DNA of 64,000 nucleotides from DATBGO01 sp036558005 (lineage in GTDB: Bacteria > Actinomycetota > Actinomycetes > Streptosporangiales > Streptosporangiaceae). Under the pieces are notes generated by a model. It saw nothing but the letters and a program-made list of their open reading frames with translations, had not been told where the DNA came from and searched no databases. A program made the position numbers and the translations under genes. The stretch spans positions 4,167 to 68,166 of the forward strand of contig DATBGO010000138.1 in NCBI GenBank assembly GCA_036558005.1, given 5' to 3'. Of the stretch, positions 43,063 through 51,965 are shown piece after piece (position 1 is the stretch's first letter; each line of letters opens with the position of its first letter).

Positions 43063-43542
43063 GTGTTAGGTCATTTCAAGGCCGCCAAAGTAGCGGCCAC
43101 CGCCGCGCTGGCCGTCGGAGCCGTTGCCGGAACCGCCGGGCCCGCGTTGGCCGTCGGAGCACCGGGTAACTGCCCGTCCGGGGTGGTCTGCATCTATATC
43201 AATAGCAACTACTCCAGCCCCAACCCGCCGGGTGAGTTCTCTGGCGACAATAGCAACTGGGCGACTGATTTTACTCCAGCGAACTTCTGGAATAACTCGG
43301 TCAGTTCGGCCTATAACAATCTCGCCGCTGCGCATCAGGTGGCGTTGTTCGTGAATCCAGGCGGATTCTATAATCAGTCGAAAAACGTTAACTTCAGCTT
43401 CTGCCTGAACTATCAGGCGAACACTGCCGATACGCAGAACTTCGCCAACGTTCACATCACCGTCATGACCAACTTCAACGACGCCGCTAGTTCAGATGTC
43501 GTCTACCAGGGCTCGTCCAGCTGGTGCGGCTGGGTCCAATGA
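43063..43542 (+). CDS. Secreted small protein, peptidase-inhibitor I36 type
   Basis: This 159-residue secreted protein uses a GTG at 43063 with an AAGGAG site six bases upstream; the signal peptide (KVAATAALAVGAVAGTAGPALA) follows at once. The mature part, CPSGVVCIYINSNYSSPNPPG..., with YNNLAAAHQVALF and CLNYQANTAD, looks like the I36 family of beta/gamma-crystallin-like protease inhibitors of Streptomyces (SMI type), with four cysteines. It would protect the cell from, or modulate, extracellular metalloproteases. Its G+C content is clearly lower than that of neighbouring genes (many AAT, TAT and AAC codons), which may reflect recent arrival or selection on a secreted Asn-rich protein. Confidence 0.7.
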   Translation: MLGHFKAAKVAATAALAVGAVAGTAGPALAVGAPGNCPSGVVCIYINSNYSSPNPPGEFSGDNSNWATDFTPANFWNNSVSSAYNNLAAAHQVALFVNPGGFYNQSKNVNFSFCLNYQANTADTQNFANVHITVMTNFNDAASSDVVYQGSSSWCGWVQ

Positions 43543-43619
43543 CGGCGCTGCCGCGAACGGGGCCGTGGCAGCCCGCGCTCCCGGCGCTGTAGCGGCTAGC
43601 GCCTCTGCACAGTGACCGG

Positions 43620-43660
43620 CCTGGTGCTGGGACGCACTGGCGCTCGTGCCCAGCACCAGG
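43620..43660 (+). terminator. 12-bp perfect inverted repeat between two secreted-protein genes
   Basis: CCTGGTGCTGGG at 43620-43631 pairs perfectly with CCCAGCACCAGG at 43649-43660 around a 17-base loop. It lies about 80 bases after the I36-type gene and 31 bases before the next start codon. No T-tract follows, but the A/T-rich GTAATTCAGC does. It could end the upstream transcript or be a leader hairpin of the downstream gene. Confidence 0.5.
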
Positions 43661-43691
43661 CACGGTAATTCAGCAAACCGGAGGCAGACTG

Positions 43692-45035
43692 ATGAGGACC
43701 GTCAAGATCGGCTATGCCAAGAGCCTGGCCGGCCTGTGCGCCGCGCTCGCGGTCATCGCCGTCGGTGCCCTGGTGCTGGTCCTGACCAGGCCAGCTAGCG
43801 GCGAGTCCGGCGCACAGGCACTGGCACGCTCCCGCGCCGCGTACGCCGCGTTCTCCCGCGCCGCCGCGGTGACCGCCACCCGGGTGCGCGACTGCCGCGC
43901 CCCGGCCGTGAGGCTGCGCTGCCTGAAACAAGGAGATAGCCAGCTGGCCGCGGCTTTCGCGCAACTGGCGAGGACCGTGGCCGCCACCCCGGTGCCCGGA
44001 CCGGCCAGGTACGCGTCAGCTGACCTGGCCGAAGCGGCCAGACAGGCGGCGGCCTCACTGCAGATGGTCCACGCTGTCCGGACACTTCCGCAGTATCAGC
44101 AGGTGGTGGCGTCCTGGCCTATTCTCCAGGATGACGTCCAGGTAGAGCACGACTACGGTTATCTCAGGCACGTGCTCGGGAGCGGGGCCGCCGGACCGCC
44201 GGCCACATCACGCCCGGATGTCACCGGGATTGTCCTTGCCGGAGATAGCTACGGTCACGGCGCGGTGGTTTACGCGGCGCTGCAGAAACTGATCCAGGGC
44301 TGCATGATCCGGCAGCACCTGACTTATCACAGGGCGGCCTGGGAGCCCGCTCCTGCGCAATCCAATGCCCCACTGCACACCGACATCGACGCGCTACGGC
44401 GGGCCGGTTACGGACTGTACGATGCCGTCGCGGCCGGGCGGCAGAAAAAGCCGCTGGGTCCTCCGGACCTGAACCTTGCCTACCTGAAATCGCGAACGCC
44501 ACCGCAGCGTCAGCGCTGGAATACTGCCCTTTCGTCAGGGCCGGAGCTGTCGATGACCATCCCCGATGGCAGCCAGTCAGCTGTTCAGCTAGGCGGATGC
44601 TCGGCCCAGTCCTACAACCAGATTTACGGCAGCTACGAAAAGTGGCGGGCGGTGGATTCCTATGTCGCTGACATCGAGACCAAGGTGACGACAGAAGCGC
44701 TGTGGTCGCCGGAGTGGCGCTCAGCGCAGGGAGGCTGGGCCCGCTGCATGTCAAGTCACGGCTTCAGGTATGCCACCGAGGCGGGCGTCGTCCACGGGCT
44801 CTCCGCGCGTTACCAGGCCGCCGGAGCCAGGCTGCGCGGCGTGCACCGGCTTGAGCTACGCACAGCGCGCCAGGACGCCGCCTGCACCAGCCAGGCGCGC
44901 CTCAACCAGGCGGGCCTGGCCGCCATCAGGCAGGTGGCAGCGTCGTTGCCCGCCGATCAGCTCAGCGCACTGCGAACCTGGCAGGTCATGCGGGCACGCG
45001 GCTATTCGGCAGCCATCAGGGTGCTGGCCCGCTAG
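43692..45035 (+). CDS. Membrane-anchored or secreted protein of unknown function
   Basis: This 447-residue protein has an N-terminal hydrophobic signal/anchor (residues 12-34) and a mostly helical, Ala/Arg/Gln-rich extracytoplasmic part. Cysteine-containing phrases, LIQGCMIRQHLTYH, LGGCSAQSY and GGWARCMSSHGFRY, recur; the W-x-x-C-M-x-x-x-G-F pattern is common in secreted actinobacterial proteins of unknown role. No catalytic motif is visible. The ATG follows GGAGGCAGACTG. It is convergent with the ArsR-type regulator gene, 27 bases apart, with no terminator recognised there. Confidence 0.6.
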   Translation: MRTVKIGYAKSLAGLCAALAVIAVGALVLVLTRPASGESGAQALARSRAAYAAFSRAAAVTATRVRDCRAPAVRLRCLKQGDSQLAAAFAQLARTVAATPVPGPARYASADLAEAARQAAASLQMVHAVRTLPQYQQVVASWPILQDDVQVEHDYGYLRHVLGSGAAGPPATSRPDVTGIVLAGDSYGHGAVVYAALQKLIQGCMIRQHLTYHRAAWEPAPAQSNAPLHTDIDALRRAGYGLYDAVAAGRQKKPLGPPDLNLAYLKSRTPPQRQRWNTALSSGPELSMTIPDGSQSAVQLGGCSAQSYNQIYGSYEKWRAVDSYVADIETKVTTEALWSPEWRSAQGGWARCMSSHGFRYATEAGVVHGLSARYQAAGARLRGVHRLELRTARQDAACTSQARLNQAGLAAIRQVAASLPADQLSALRTWQVMRARGYSAAIRVLAR

Positions 45036-45062
45036 CGGCATGATCCGGTCAGATCTCGCCGG

Positions 45063-46064
45063 TCAGCTGCCCGGACCGGACTCGCCGGCCATCGGCAGCG
45101 CCCCGGCGCGCTGATAGAGCACCTGCCGGGACCGCCGGAACCGCCGCGCCAGTCCGGCCCGGTACAGGATCTGCAGGTGGTAGGAGACTGTGCTGGGGCT
45201 GAGGAACAGCAACTCCGCCAGTTCCGGGGTAGAGCGCGGGGTGCTCAGCGCGGCCAGCAGCCGGGCCCGGGTCGCGCCGATCAGCTCGTCCGGCGCGGCC
45301 GGGCGGCCAGCCATCCGGCCGACCGCCGGGTAGATGATCAGTGGCGCCCGGCGGCCGGGAGCGTCGGCGGGGTAGAGGCTGTGCAGCGGCTTCAGGCCGA
45401 ACGGGGCCGGAGTGAGGATCAGCGTCGAGGCGGTGATCCGGCCCTGGCAGCCGAGTGCGAGGTCGAGTCCGCCGCCGCACCAGCTCACAGTGGGGGCTAG
45501 CTCGCTGATCATCGCAAGGTAGCCGCAGCGCGCGATCACCTCGGTCCTGGCGGCGATGTCGTCCTCCATCCTGGCCCGCAACCGGGACCATTGCGGCGCG
45601 ATCGCCAGCTGGCAGAACTGCCCGAGCTCGTCGGCCAGCCGGCCGGCCAGCATCTGCTCGCCGCCGTCGATCGCGGGGGCGAGCCTGGCCGACGGCATCC
45701 TGGCCGGCGCGGGGTCTAACGGGTGCCCGTTGACCAGGCACGACATCTCGTAGCGCACTCGCTCCGCCGAGGTGCGGGCAACAAGGTGCAACTCCTCGTC
45801 CAGGGCGGCTTCGTAGCCCTCCGGCTCCGGGGCGAGAAAGTCGGGCGCGTAGCCATGCGGCCCGCCTGCGGCGACACAGGCCAGCACGCTCAGCCGCCGG
45901 GCGGCGATGACCTCGGCGGCCCGCCCCCGCCATTCCCCGCTGAGCACGCCAGGGGAGCGCCGCAAGTTATAGATAAGGCCGATGGCCACTCGCAGCGGCG
46001 AAATCGCGAACCTGGCGTGAGCCAGCCCATCCGGTCCCAGCTCAATGCGGATCACCCTGTGCAC
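45063..46064 (-). CDS. ArsR-type winged-helix transcriptional regulator with N-terminal sensor-like domain
   Basis: This 333-residue protein has its HTH at the C-terminus (about 265-320: RARLLAALSTPRSTPELAELL, then STVSYHLQILYRAGLARRFR), matching the ArsR/SmtB winged helix. The first 240 residues form a conserved actinobacterial domain of unknown ligand (HARFAISPLRVAIGLIYNLR, FLAPEPEGYEAALDEEL). No metal-binding Cys motif is present in the recognition helix, so it probably senses an organic ligand. It is divergent from the methyltransferase gene, whose start lies about 160 bases away, and may regulate it. Confidence 0.8.
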   Translation of the reverse strand: MHRVIRIELGPDGLAHARFAISPLRVAIGLIYNLRRSPGVLSGEWRGRAAEVIAARRLSVLACVAAGGPHGYAPDFLAPEPEGYEAALDEELHLVARTSAERVRYEMSCLVNGHPLDPAPARMPSARLAPAIDGGEQMLAGRLADELGQFCQLAIAPQWSRLRARMEDDIAARTEVIARCGYLAMISELAPTVSWCGGGLDLALGCQGRITASTLILTPAPFGLKPLHSLYPADAPGRRAPLIIYPAVGRMAGRPAAPDELIGATRARLLAALSTPRSTPELAELLFLSPSTVSYHLQILYRAGLARRFRRSRQVLYQRAGALPMAGESGPGS

Positions 46065-46225
46065 CCCCGTATCAGCCAGCTAAGGAGCCCCCGCAGGCAC
46101 CGTCCCGGAACCAGTCGTCCTTACCGCGATCCCGGCACGGTCATTCTCTCAGTCATTGACCCGATTCGGCCGGTATTGTGGCATCCGATCTCAGGGCCAC
46201 TGGCCCGGCCGGAGGCGAATTAGCA

Positions 46226-47086
46226 GTGGAGAGTCCGCGGGGCGATCCCGGTGCCGAGACAGTGGCCGGTGATCAGGCCGGCCAGCGCGAGCGCGCGCAA
46301 GTCAGGAAAGCCTACGAGAGCATTGCCGGGGAGTACGACGAGAGAATCGGCGGGAACACCGCCGCCGACGAGATCTTCACCGAAACGGAAGCCGGTTTCC
46401 TGCTGGGGAAGGTGCGAGCCAGCGACGATGTCCTCGACCTGGGCTGTGGCACCGGCCGGCTCACCATCGCGCTGGCCGGGCGCGCCAGGTCGGTTTCTGG
46501 CCTGGACATGTCACCGGCGATGCTCGCTGCCGCGCGCGGGAAGCTGGCGGCCCGCGGCCTGACCGCCGACCTGCGCGAGGGCGACATGGTCAGCCTGCCG
46601 TTCCCGGACGCCAGCTTCGACGCGGTGGTCAGCATGCTGACGCTGATGCACGTGCCCAGGCAAGACCGGCAGCAGGTCTTCGCCGAGGCGGCGCGGGTGC
46701 TGCGGCCGGGCGGCCGGCTGCTGGCCGGGGTCAAGAACTCGCTGTTCGAGCGGATGTTCGGCGGCGACAGGTTCGCCGCGGCCGACGTCACCGACGCGGA
46801 GTCCGAGCAGCTCACCTTCACCGGCACCCGCGACGGCGCGGACGTCGTCGCGCCGTGGCACAGCTTCAGCCCGGACGAGCTGGCCGCGCTGGCCGCGGTC
46901 GCCGGGCTCAGCCTGGTCCACCTGCGCGGGAACGCCCCGATCTCCGCCTGGCTCGCCGACGCCGTCCTCGCCGACGCTGGCGTGCGGTCGGCGGTGCGGC
47001 GGGCGGAGGCCGTGCTGGCGGACATCCCGCCGTTCAGTCACCTCGGCTATTACCTGCTGGCTGAGGCGGTGAAGCCCGCCAGGTAA
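46226..47086 (+). CDS. Class I SAM-dependent methyltransferase
   Basis: This 286-residue methyltransferase has motif I VLDLGCGTGRLTIAL (about 68-82), the acidic loop GLDMS, motif II/III DLREGDMVSLPFPDASFDAVVSM, and motif IV/V VLRPGGRLLAGVK, the standard UbiE/Methyltransf_11 pattern. The acceptor is unknown. The GTG at 46226 is preferred because GGAGGC lies about ten bases upstream; an in-frame GTG at 46178 lacks this. It is divergent from the ArsR-type regulator. Confidence 0.85.
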   Translation: MESPRGDPGAETVAGDQAGQRERAQVRKAYESIAGEYDERIGGNTAADEIFTETEAGFLLGKVRASDDVLDLGCGTGRLTIALAGRARSVSGLDMSPAMLAAARGKLAARGLTADLREGDMVSLPFPDASFDAVVSMLTLMHVPRQDRQQVFAEAARVLRPGGRLLAGVKNSLFERMFGGDRFAAADVTDAESEQLTFTGTRDGADVVAPWHSFSPDELAALAAVAGLSLVHLRGNAPISAWLADAVLADAGVRSAVRRAEAVLADIPPFSHLGYYLLAEAVKPAR

Positions 47087-47267
47087 AGTCCCGGGCCGCT
47101 TCTTTAGCTCCCGGCGCTGGCCTGCCCCGGCTTTCCGGAAGCCGCTGACTAAATTGCGTCTGCAGTTGTGCAATATATCAATACCAGTGCTGCGGAAATG
47201 TACTCCTAAAGCCGGTCGCTCGCGTACGGTTAGAACCCCCAAAGGTACCCATGGGAGGGCTGGCCAG

Positions 47268-49013
47268 ATGCGGCATACTGGCTTATTTGACACAAATAAT
47301 GGCGGCCGGCCAGGACGGCTGCGGTTAGGCCGGTTAGGCCGGCCAGGGCGGTTAGGCCGGCCAGGGCGTGCCGGATGGCGGGCAAGGCGCTGGCGGCGGA
47401 AGGGGCGGGCCGCCACGGCCGGCCTGGCCGCGGCCGCCGCGCTCGCGGGCGCGTCACTGGCCAGCGCTCCCGCGGCGTCGGCGAGCCTGACCGAGACGGT
47501 CATCATCACCGCGACCGGCCTGCTCAACCCGGTCACCGCGGCGCTGAAGGCCGGCGGTGCGGTCCTGGCGCAGTACCACATCATCAACGGGGTCCGGGCC
47601 ACCATCCTCGCCGCAGCCGAACCCCTGCTGGCAGCGCTGCCAGGGATCACGGTGACCCCGGACGCCCCGGTCAGCGTGCAGTCCGCGGCCGGGCCGCCCG
47701 AGTCGGACGGCCCGCATCCGGGGTCGGATGCGTTCCGGGCCGAGACCGGGGCCGCGCGGCTGGCCGCGGCCGGTGACTCCGGGCAGTCCGTGACCGTCGC
47801 CGTGCTCGACACCGGCATCAGCGACCTGCCGGACTTCGCCGGGCGGCTGGCCGGCGGAGTGGACCTGACCGGCGGAGGCAACCCGTTCCAGGACAGCTAC
47901 GGGCATGGCACCTTCGTGGCCGGGCTGATCGCCGGCAACGGCGCCTCCTCCGGCGGGACCTACCAGGGCGAGGCGCCAGGTGCCCGGCTCGTGTCGGTCA
48001 AGGTGGCGGGCCCGGACGGGATGACCAGGCTGAGCACGCTGATCTCCGGCCTGCAGTGGGCCGTTGATCATCAGCAGGCGTACGGCATCAAGATCCTCAA
48101 CCTGTCGCTGGGGTACCAGCCAGACGAGTCCAGCATGGCCGACCCGCTGGACCAGGCGGCGGAAGCGGCGTGGAACGCGGGCATCACGGTGGTGGCGTCC
48201 GCGGGCAACGCCGGGCCGTTCAACGGCACGGTCCTGTCCCCGGGCGACGACCCGCTGGTGATCACCGCAGGCGCCGTGGACGACATGGGCACCCCGTCCC
48301 CAGCCGACGACGAGATGACCGACTTCAGCAGCGCCGGGCCCACCAACCCCGACGGCTGGGCGAAACCCGACCTGGTCACCTCCGGCCGGTCGGTCGTCAG
48401 CCTGGCCGCGCCAGGCTCGGTGATCTACGACGCCAACCCGTCGGCCCGGGTCGGCGCGGCGGACTTCGTCGGCTCCGGCACCTCGTTCAGCGCGGCCATC
48501 GCCAGCGGGGCCGCCGCGCTGGTCCTGGCCAGCCACCCTGGCCTGACCCCCGACCAGGTCAAGGCGCGCCTGCTCGGCACCGCCAGCCCGGGCCCGGTCG
48601 GCAACCCGTTCGTCGACGGGCACGGGGCGCTCAACGCCTACGCCGCCGCGGCCGCCGGGCCGATGAACCTGAGCCAGTCGGTGGCCGGCCTGATCCCGGC
48701 GCTGCTGCGGGCCACCGTGTCGCTGTCACCGTCGGGCCCCGCCGACACCTGGAACGCGAGCCTGTGGTCGGGCCTGTCCCCGGATCCGGCGCGATTCACC
48801 GGCTGGGCGTGGAACGGCGCCGGGTGGGAGGGCACCGACTGGAACGGCTGGGCCTGGAACAACTGGGCCTGGAACAGCGCCGCGTGGAGCGGCGCCGCCT
48901 GGGACGGCGCCGACTGGAGCGGCTGGGCCTGGAACGACGCGGCCTGGGCCGGCTCGGCCTGGGCCGGCGTCGCCTGGAGCGGCACGGCCTGGGACAGCTC
49001 GGGTTGGAGCTGA
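47268..49013 (+). CDS. S8 (subtilisin-like) serine peptidase with Trp-rich C-terminal repeat
   Basis: This 581-residue secreted protease has a basic Gly/Arg/Pro-Leu-rich leader made of 18-base repeats, then a hydrophobic signal segment (about 47-72). A propeptide-like region precedes the catalytic domain with Asp in VAVLDTGISD (about 181), His in YGHGTFVAGL (about 212) and Ser in GTSFSAAIASG (about 405). The last 70 residues form an array of W-x-G/N-x-x-W units (WNGAGWEGTDWNGWAWNNW type) with about 20 tryptophans. The ATG at 47268 follows GGAGGG at good spacing. It lies 24 bases before a GGDEF-EAL gene on the same strand. Confidence 0.85.
   Translation: MRHTGLFDTNNGGRPGRLRLGRLGRPGRLGRPGRAGWRARRWRRKGRAATAGLAAAAALAGASLASAPAASASLTETVIITATGLLNPVTAALKAGGAVLAQYHIINGVRATILAAAEPLLAALPGITVTPDAPVSVQSAAGPPESDGPHPGSDAFRAETGAARLAAAGDSGQSVTVAVLDTGISDLPDFAGRLAGGVDLTGGGNPFQDSYGHGTFVAGLIAGNGASSGGTYQGEAPGARLVSVKVAGPDGMTRLSTLISGLQWAVDHQQAYGIKILNLSLGYQPDESSMADPLDQAAEAAWNAGITVVASAGNAGPFNGTVLSPGDDPLVITAGAVDDMGTPSPADDEMTDFSSAGPTNPDGWAKPDLVTSGRSVVSLAAPGSVIYDANPSARVGAADFVGSGTSFSAAIASGAAALVLASHPGLTPDQVKARLLGTASPGPVGNPFVDGHGALNAYAAAAAGPMNLSQSVAGLIPALLRATVSLSPSGPADTWNASLWSGLSPDPARFTGWAWNGAGWEGTDWNGWAWNNWAWNSAAWSGAAWDGADWSGWAWNDAAWAGSAWAGVAWSGTAWDSSGWS
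47331..47366 (+). repeat. 18-bp exact tandem repeat near the 5' end of the subtilisin gene
   Basis: CGGTTAGGCCGGCCAGGG occurs at 47331-47348 and again at 47349-47366, with a 9-base partial copy just before. It encodes RLGRPG-type repeats in the long basic leader, just ahead of the signal helix. Confidence 0.8.
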
Positions 49014-49037
49014 CATGCCCGCGCCTGGAGCCAGCCG

Positions 49038-51404
49038 ATGAGAGTGCCGCGCGCCACCGCCGCCATCGTCGCGGTGTCGGTGGCAGGCGGAGTGCTGAGC
49101 TTGCTGGCCGCCGCCGCGCGGCAGCAGGGCTTAGCGCAGGTCACTAGCGGCCAGTGGATGGTCGCGGCGGCGGTCGGCGCGCTCGCGCTCGGCAGCTGGA
49201 TGTGGCCGGTGGTGGTGTACCGGGGCGGCGAGTCGGCCGCGTTTCACATGGACGAGGGCTTCTTCGTGGTCCTCGCCCTGCTGGAGCCGCCGCTGATCAC
49301 CTTGGGGACGCTGGCGCTGGCGACGGTCGTGGCGCAGGCGGCCCGGCGGCGCCCGCTGGTCAAGTCGGCGTTCAACGCCGGGCAGGTGCTGACGGCGGCC
49401 GGCCTGGGACTGGCGGTCAGCCGGGGCATCGCGGCCCCCGCGGGCTCACCCACCGCGGGCCAGGCAGGCGCGGTCCTGGCCGGGGTGGCGGTGTACGTCG
49501 TCATCAACACGCTCCTGGTCGGCTGCGTCGTGGTCTCGATGGGGACGAGGTGGCATGACTTCATCAGCGACCTGCGTGGCCAGCTGACCCACGCGGGCGC
49601 GGGCGCGCTGGTCGGCGTGGTGCTGGCGCTGGCGATCCAGGCGCACCTGTGGGTGCTGGCGCTGGCGATTCCCGGGCTGGTGGTGGAGCGCAGGCTGATC
49701 AGCGCCCGGTTCGCGGCGCTGTATGACCGGGCCAGGATGGAAGGGCTGTACGAGGTGACCCTCGCGGCCAACCGCGGGCTGCGGGAGCAGGCGGTGCTGG
49801 ACACCATCCTGGGCTCGGTCCGGCGGCTGCTGCGCAGCCCGGAGGCCAACCTGGCATCGGACGTCCCCGGGCAGGGCGAGCTGGCCGCGCCGATGACCGT
49901 GGGCAGCCAGCAGCGCTGGCTGGTGGCGTCGGGCCGGCGACGGGATGAGCCGTTCGACGAGGCTGACCTGAGCCTGCTGCGGGCGCTGGCCGCGGTGGGC
50001 AGCGGCGCGCTCAGCAACGCCGAGCTGTTCCAGCAGGTCCGGCTGGAGCGCGAGCGGCTGTCGTCGATCACCGTCGAGCTGCACCAGCGGGCCTGCTACG
50101 ACAGCCTGACTGGCCTGGCGAACCGCCGGCTGCTGGTGGAGCGGCTCGACCTGGCGCTGCGGCGGTCGGCGCTGGACCGCAAGACGCACGCGCTGATCTT
50201 CCTCGACCTGGACCGGTTCAAGAGCATCAACGACAGTCTCGGGCACGTGACCGGCGATGAGTTCCTGGTAGCGGTCGGGGCCCGGATGAAGGCGGTGGTG
50301 CGCAGCGATGACCTGCTGGCCAGGTTCGGCGGCGACGAGTTCGTGGTGCTGCTGGAAGACGTGGCCGGCGTGGAGGAGGCGCTCGCCGCGGCGCGCCGGA
50401 TCTGCGTCGCCATCCAGCAGCCCATGGTGCTGCCCGACGGTTATGAGCTGGTGGCCAGCGTGTCGGTCGGCATCGCGCTGACCGAGCCGGGCAAGGCGGC
50501 CGACGACGTGCTCCGCAACGCGGACGTGGCGATGTACGACGCCAAGGTCAAGGGCGGCGGCGGCACCTGCAGGGTGTTCGACAAGGCATCCATGGGCAGC
50601 CGCTCGTCGGCCCGGCTGCAGATCGAGGCCGACCTGCGCAAGGGCCTGGAGCGGGACGAGCTGGAGGTGCACTACCAGCCGTTCTACTCGCTGGCCGAGC
50701 GGCGCATCGTGGGCGCGGAGGCGCTGGTGCGCTGGCGGCACCCCACCAACGGCCTGATCAGGCCCATGCGGTTCATCCCGATGGCCGAGGAGACCGGGCT
50801 GATCCTGCCGCTGGCCCAGTGCGTGCTGGACAAGGCGTGCCGCCAGGTCCGCTCGATCAGGGACCGGCTCGGCGTGGACCTGCCGATCAGCGTGAACCTG
50901 TCCCCGCGCCAGTTCCAGGAGAACGGGTTCCTCGCCCAGGTGACACGGGCCCTGGACGCCATCGGGCTGCCCTCTGAACTGCTGATATTCGAGATCACCG
51001 AGTCCATGGTGATGGAGGATCCGGCTGGCGCCGGGGAGATCATGCGCAAGCTCAGCCGGCTGGGAGTCCGGCTGGCCATCGACGACTTCGGCACCGGCCA
51101 TTCGTCGCTGGCCTACCTCAAGCAGTTCCCGGTGCACGAGGTGAAGGTGGACCGGGTGTTCGTGCAGGGGGTCGCGGAGAGCCAGGTGGACTCGGCGATC
51201 GTCCGCGCCATCATCGACCTGGCCAACGCCATGGGCATCGCGGCGGTCGCCGAGGGGGTGGAGACCGAGCACCAGGTCGCCGGGCTCCGGGTGCTCGGCT
51301 GTGAGGTCGCGCAGGGCTTCTACTTCTCCCAGCCCCTGTGCGCCGGGGAGTTCGACGACCTGCTGACCCGTCACTTCACCCAGGTCGCCGCGCCGGCCAG
51401 TTAG
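49038..51404 (+). CDS. Membrane GGDEF-EAL cyclic-di-GMP turnover protein
   Basis: This 788-residue protein has about six N-terminal membrane helices (residues 5-215), a short GAF-like or signalling linker (about 230-335), a GGDEF domain with an intact active motif RFGGDEF (about 428-434), and an EAL domain with EALVRW (about 560) and DDFGTGHSSL. Both catalytic signatures look complete, so it may make and break cyclic di-GMP, or one half may regulate the other. In actinomycetes this messenger controls development and polymer secretion. It lies 24 bases after the subtilisin gene with GGAG upstream of its ATG, so they are probably co-transcribed. A double hairpin follows. Confidence 0.9.
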   Translation: MRVPRATAAIVAVSVAGGVLSLLAAAARQQGLAQVTSGQWMVAAAVGALALGSWMWPVVVYRGGESAAFHMDEGFFVVLALLEPPLITLGTLALATVVAQAARRRPLVKSAFNAGQVLTAAGLGLAVSRGIAAPAGSPTAGQAGAVLAGVAVYVVINTLLVGCVVVSMGTRWHDFISDLRGQLTHAGAGALVGVVLALAIQAHLWVLALAIPGLVVERRLISARFAALYDRARMEGLYEVTLAANRGLREQAVLDTILGSVRRLLRSPEANLASDVPGQGELAAPMTVGSQQRWLVASGRRRDEPFDEADLSLLRALAAVGSGALSNAELFQQVRLERERLSSITVELHQRACYDSLTGLANRRLLVERLDLALRRSALDRKTHALIFLDLDRFKSINDSLGHVTGDEFLVAVGARMKAVVRSDDLLARFGGDEFVVLLEDVAGVEEALAAARRICVAIQQPMVLPDGYELVASVSVGIALTEPGKAADDVLRNADVAMYDAKVKGGGGTCRVFDKASMGSRSSARLQIEADLRKGLERDELEVHYQPFYSLAERRIVGAEALVRWRHPTNGLIRPMRFIPMAEETGLILPLAQCVLDKACRQVRSIRDRLGVDLPISVNLSPRQFQENGFLAQVTRALDAIGLPSELLIFEITESMVMEDPAGAGEIMRKLSRLGVRLAIDDFGTGHSSLAYLKQFPVHEVKVDRVFVQGVAESQVDSAIVRAIIDLANAMGIAAVAEGVETEHQVAGLRVLGCEVAQGFYFSQPLCAGEFDDLLTRHFTQVAAPAS

Positions 51405-51449
51405 GGCCTGCCGGGATCTGCCGGGGGACCGGCGCCGCCGCGGCTTGCG

Positions 51450-51496
51450 GCCGGCCGCCCTGAGCGGCGGCCGGCGGGCCCCGCGAAGGGCCCGCC
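51450..51496. terminator. Two overlapping strong hairpins between convergent genes
   Basis: Hairpin one pairs GCCGGCCGCC (51450-51459) with GGCGGCCGGC (51466-51475). Hairpin two pairs GGCGGGCCC (51473-51481) with GGGCCCGCC (51488-51496). Both are perfect, and they share three bases, so they cannot both form completely. They lie between the ends of the GGDEF-EAL gene and the small peptide gene and probably end transcription from both sides. Confidence 0.65.
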
Positions 51497-51579
51497 GACG
51501 CCCCCGTCGCAGCGAAGCTGGGAACCGGTAGCTGCGGTTTCAGCCTGCGACGTCGGTCTTCCGTATGCCTACCGGCAGG

Positions 51580-51756
51580 TCAGACGCACGCGTGCAGCAC
51601 GTCGTCCCAGTTCGTTCCGAACGGGCAGGTCTGGCTGGCGACCGCGGAGCTCGCCTGGTGCGCCGTCGTGGCGGAGGCGGGGGCCGAGCCGCCGGCGGCC
51701 AGGACGGCCGCGGTCAGCAGGACGGGGGTCAGGCAGTAACGGCAGAGTGCGCGCAT
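51580..51756 (-). CDS. Tiny secreted Cys-rich peptide
   Basis: This 58-residue peptide has a signal peptide (LTPVLLTAAVLAAGGSAPASA) and a mature part of about 25-30 residues ending CPFGTNWDDVLHACV. The C-P-x-G-x-x-W-D-x5-C spacing resembles the core of type 2 chitin-binding (peritrophin-like) domains, but only one disulfide is possible in the mature part. The ATG at 51756 has AAAGGA eight bases upstream; longer frames lack a ribosome site. Such small peptides occur near protease genes in actinomycetes; role unknown. Confidence 0.55.
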   Translation of the reverse strand: MRALCRYCLTPVLLTAAVLAAGGSAPASATTAHQASSAVASQTCPFGTNWDDVLHACV

Positions 51757-51965
51757 GGCATTTTTCCTTTCGGGATTTGGGAGCGGGCACATCGGTGAAG
51801 GGAGGCACACGCGCTCTCCGCCGCCTGGCCAGGGGCGGAGCAGGAGCTGGCCGGCTCCCGCGCAGTGCCTTTGCGCGCGCGACTGGAATCCGGCGGGCCA
51901 GCCTGCGGCCAGCCGGTCCGTAAGGCCTGCACGGTCCGGTCGTACGCCACGGTCCGGCAAGAACC

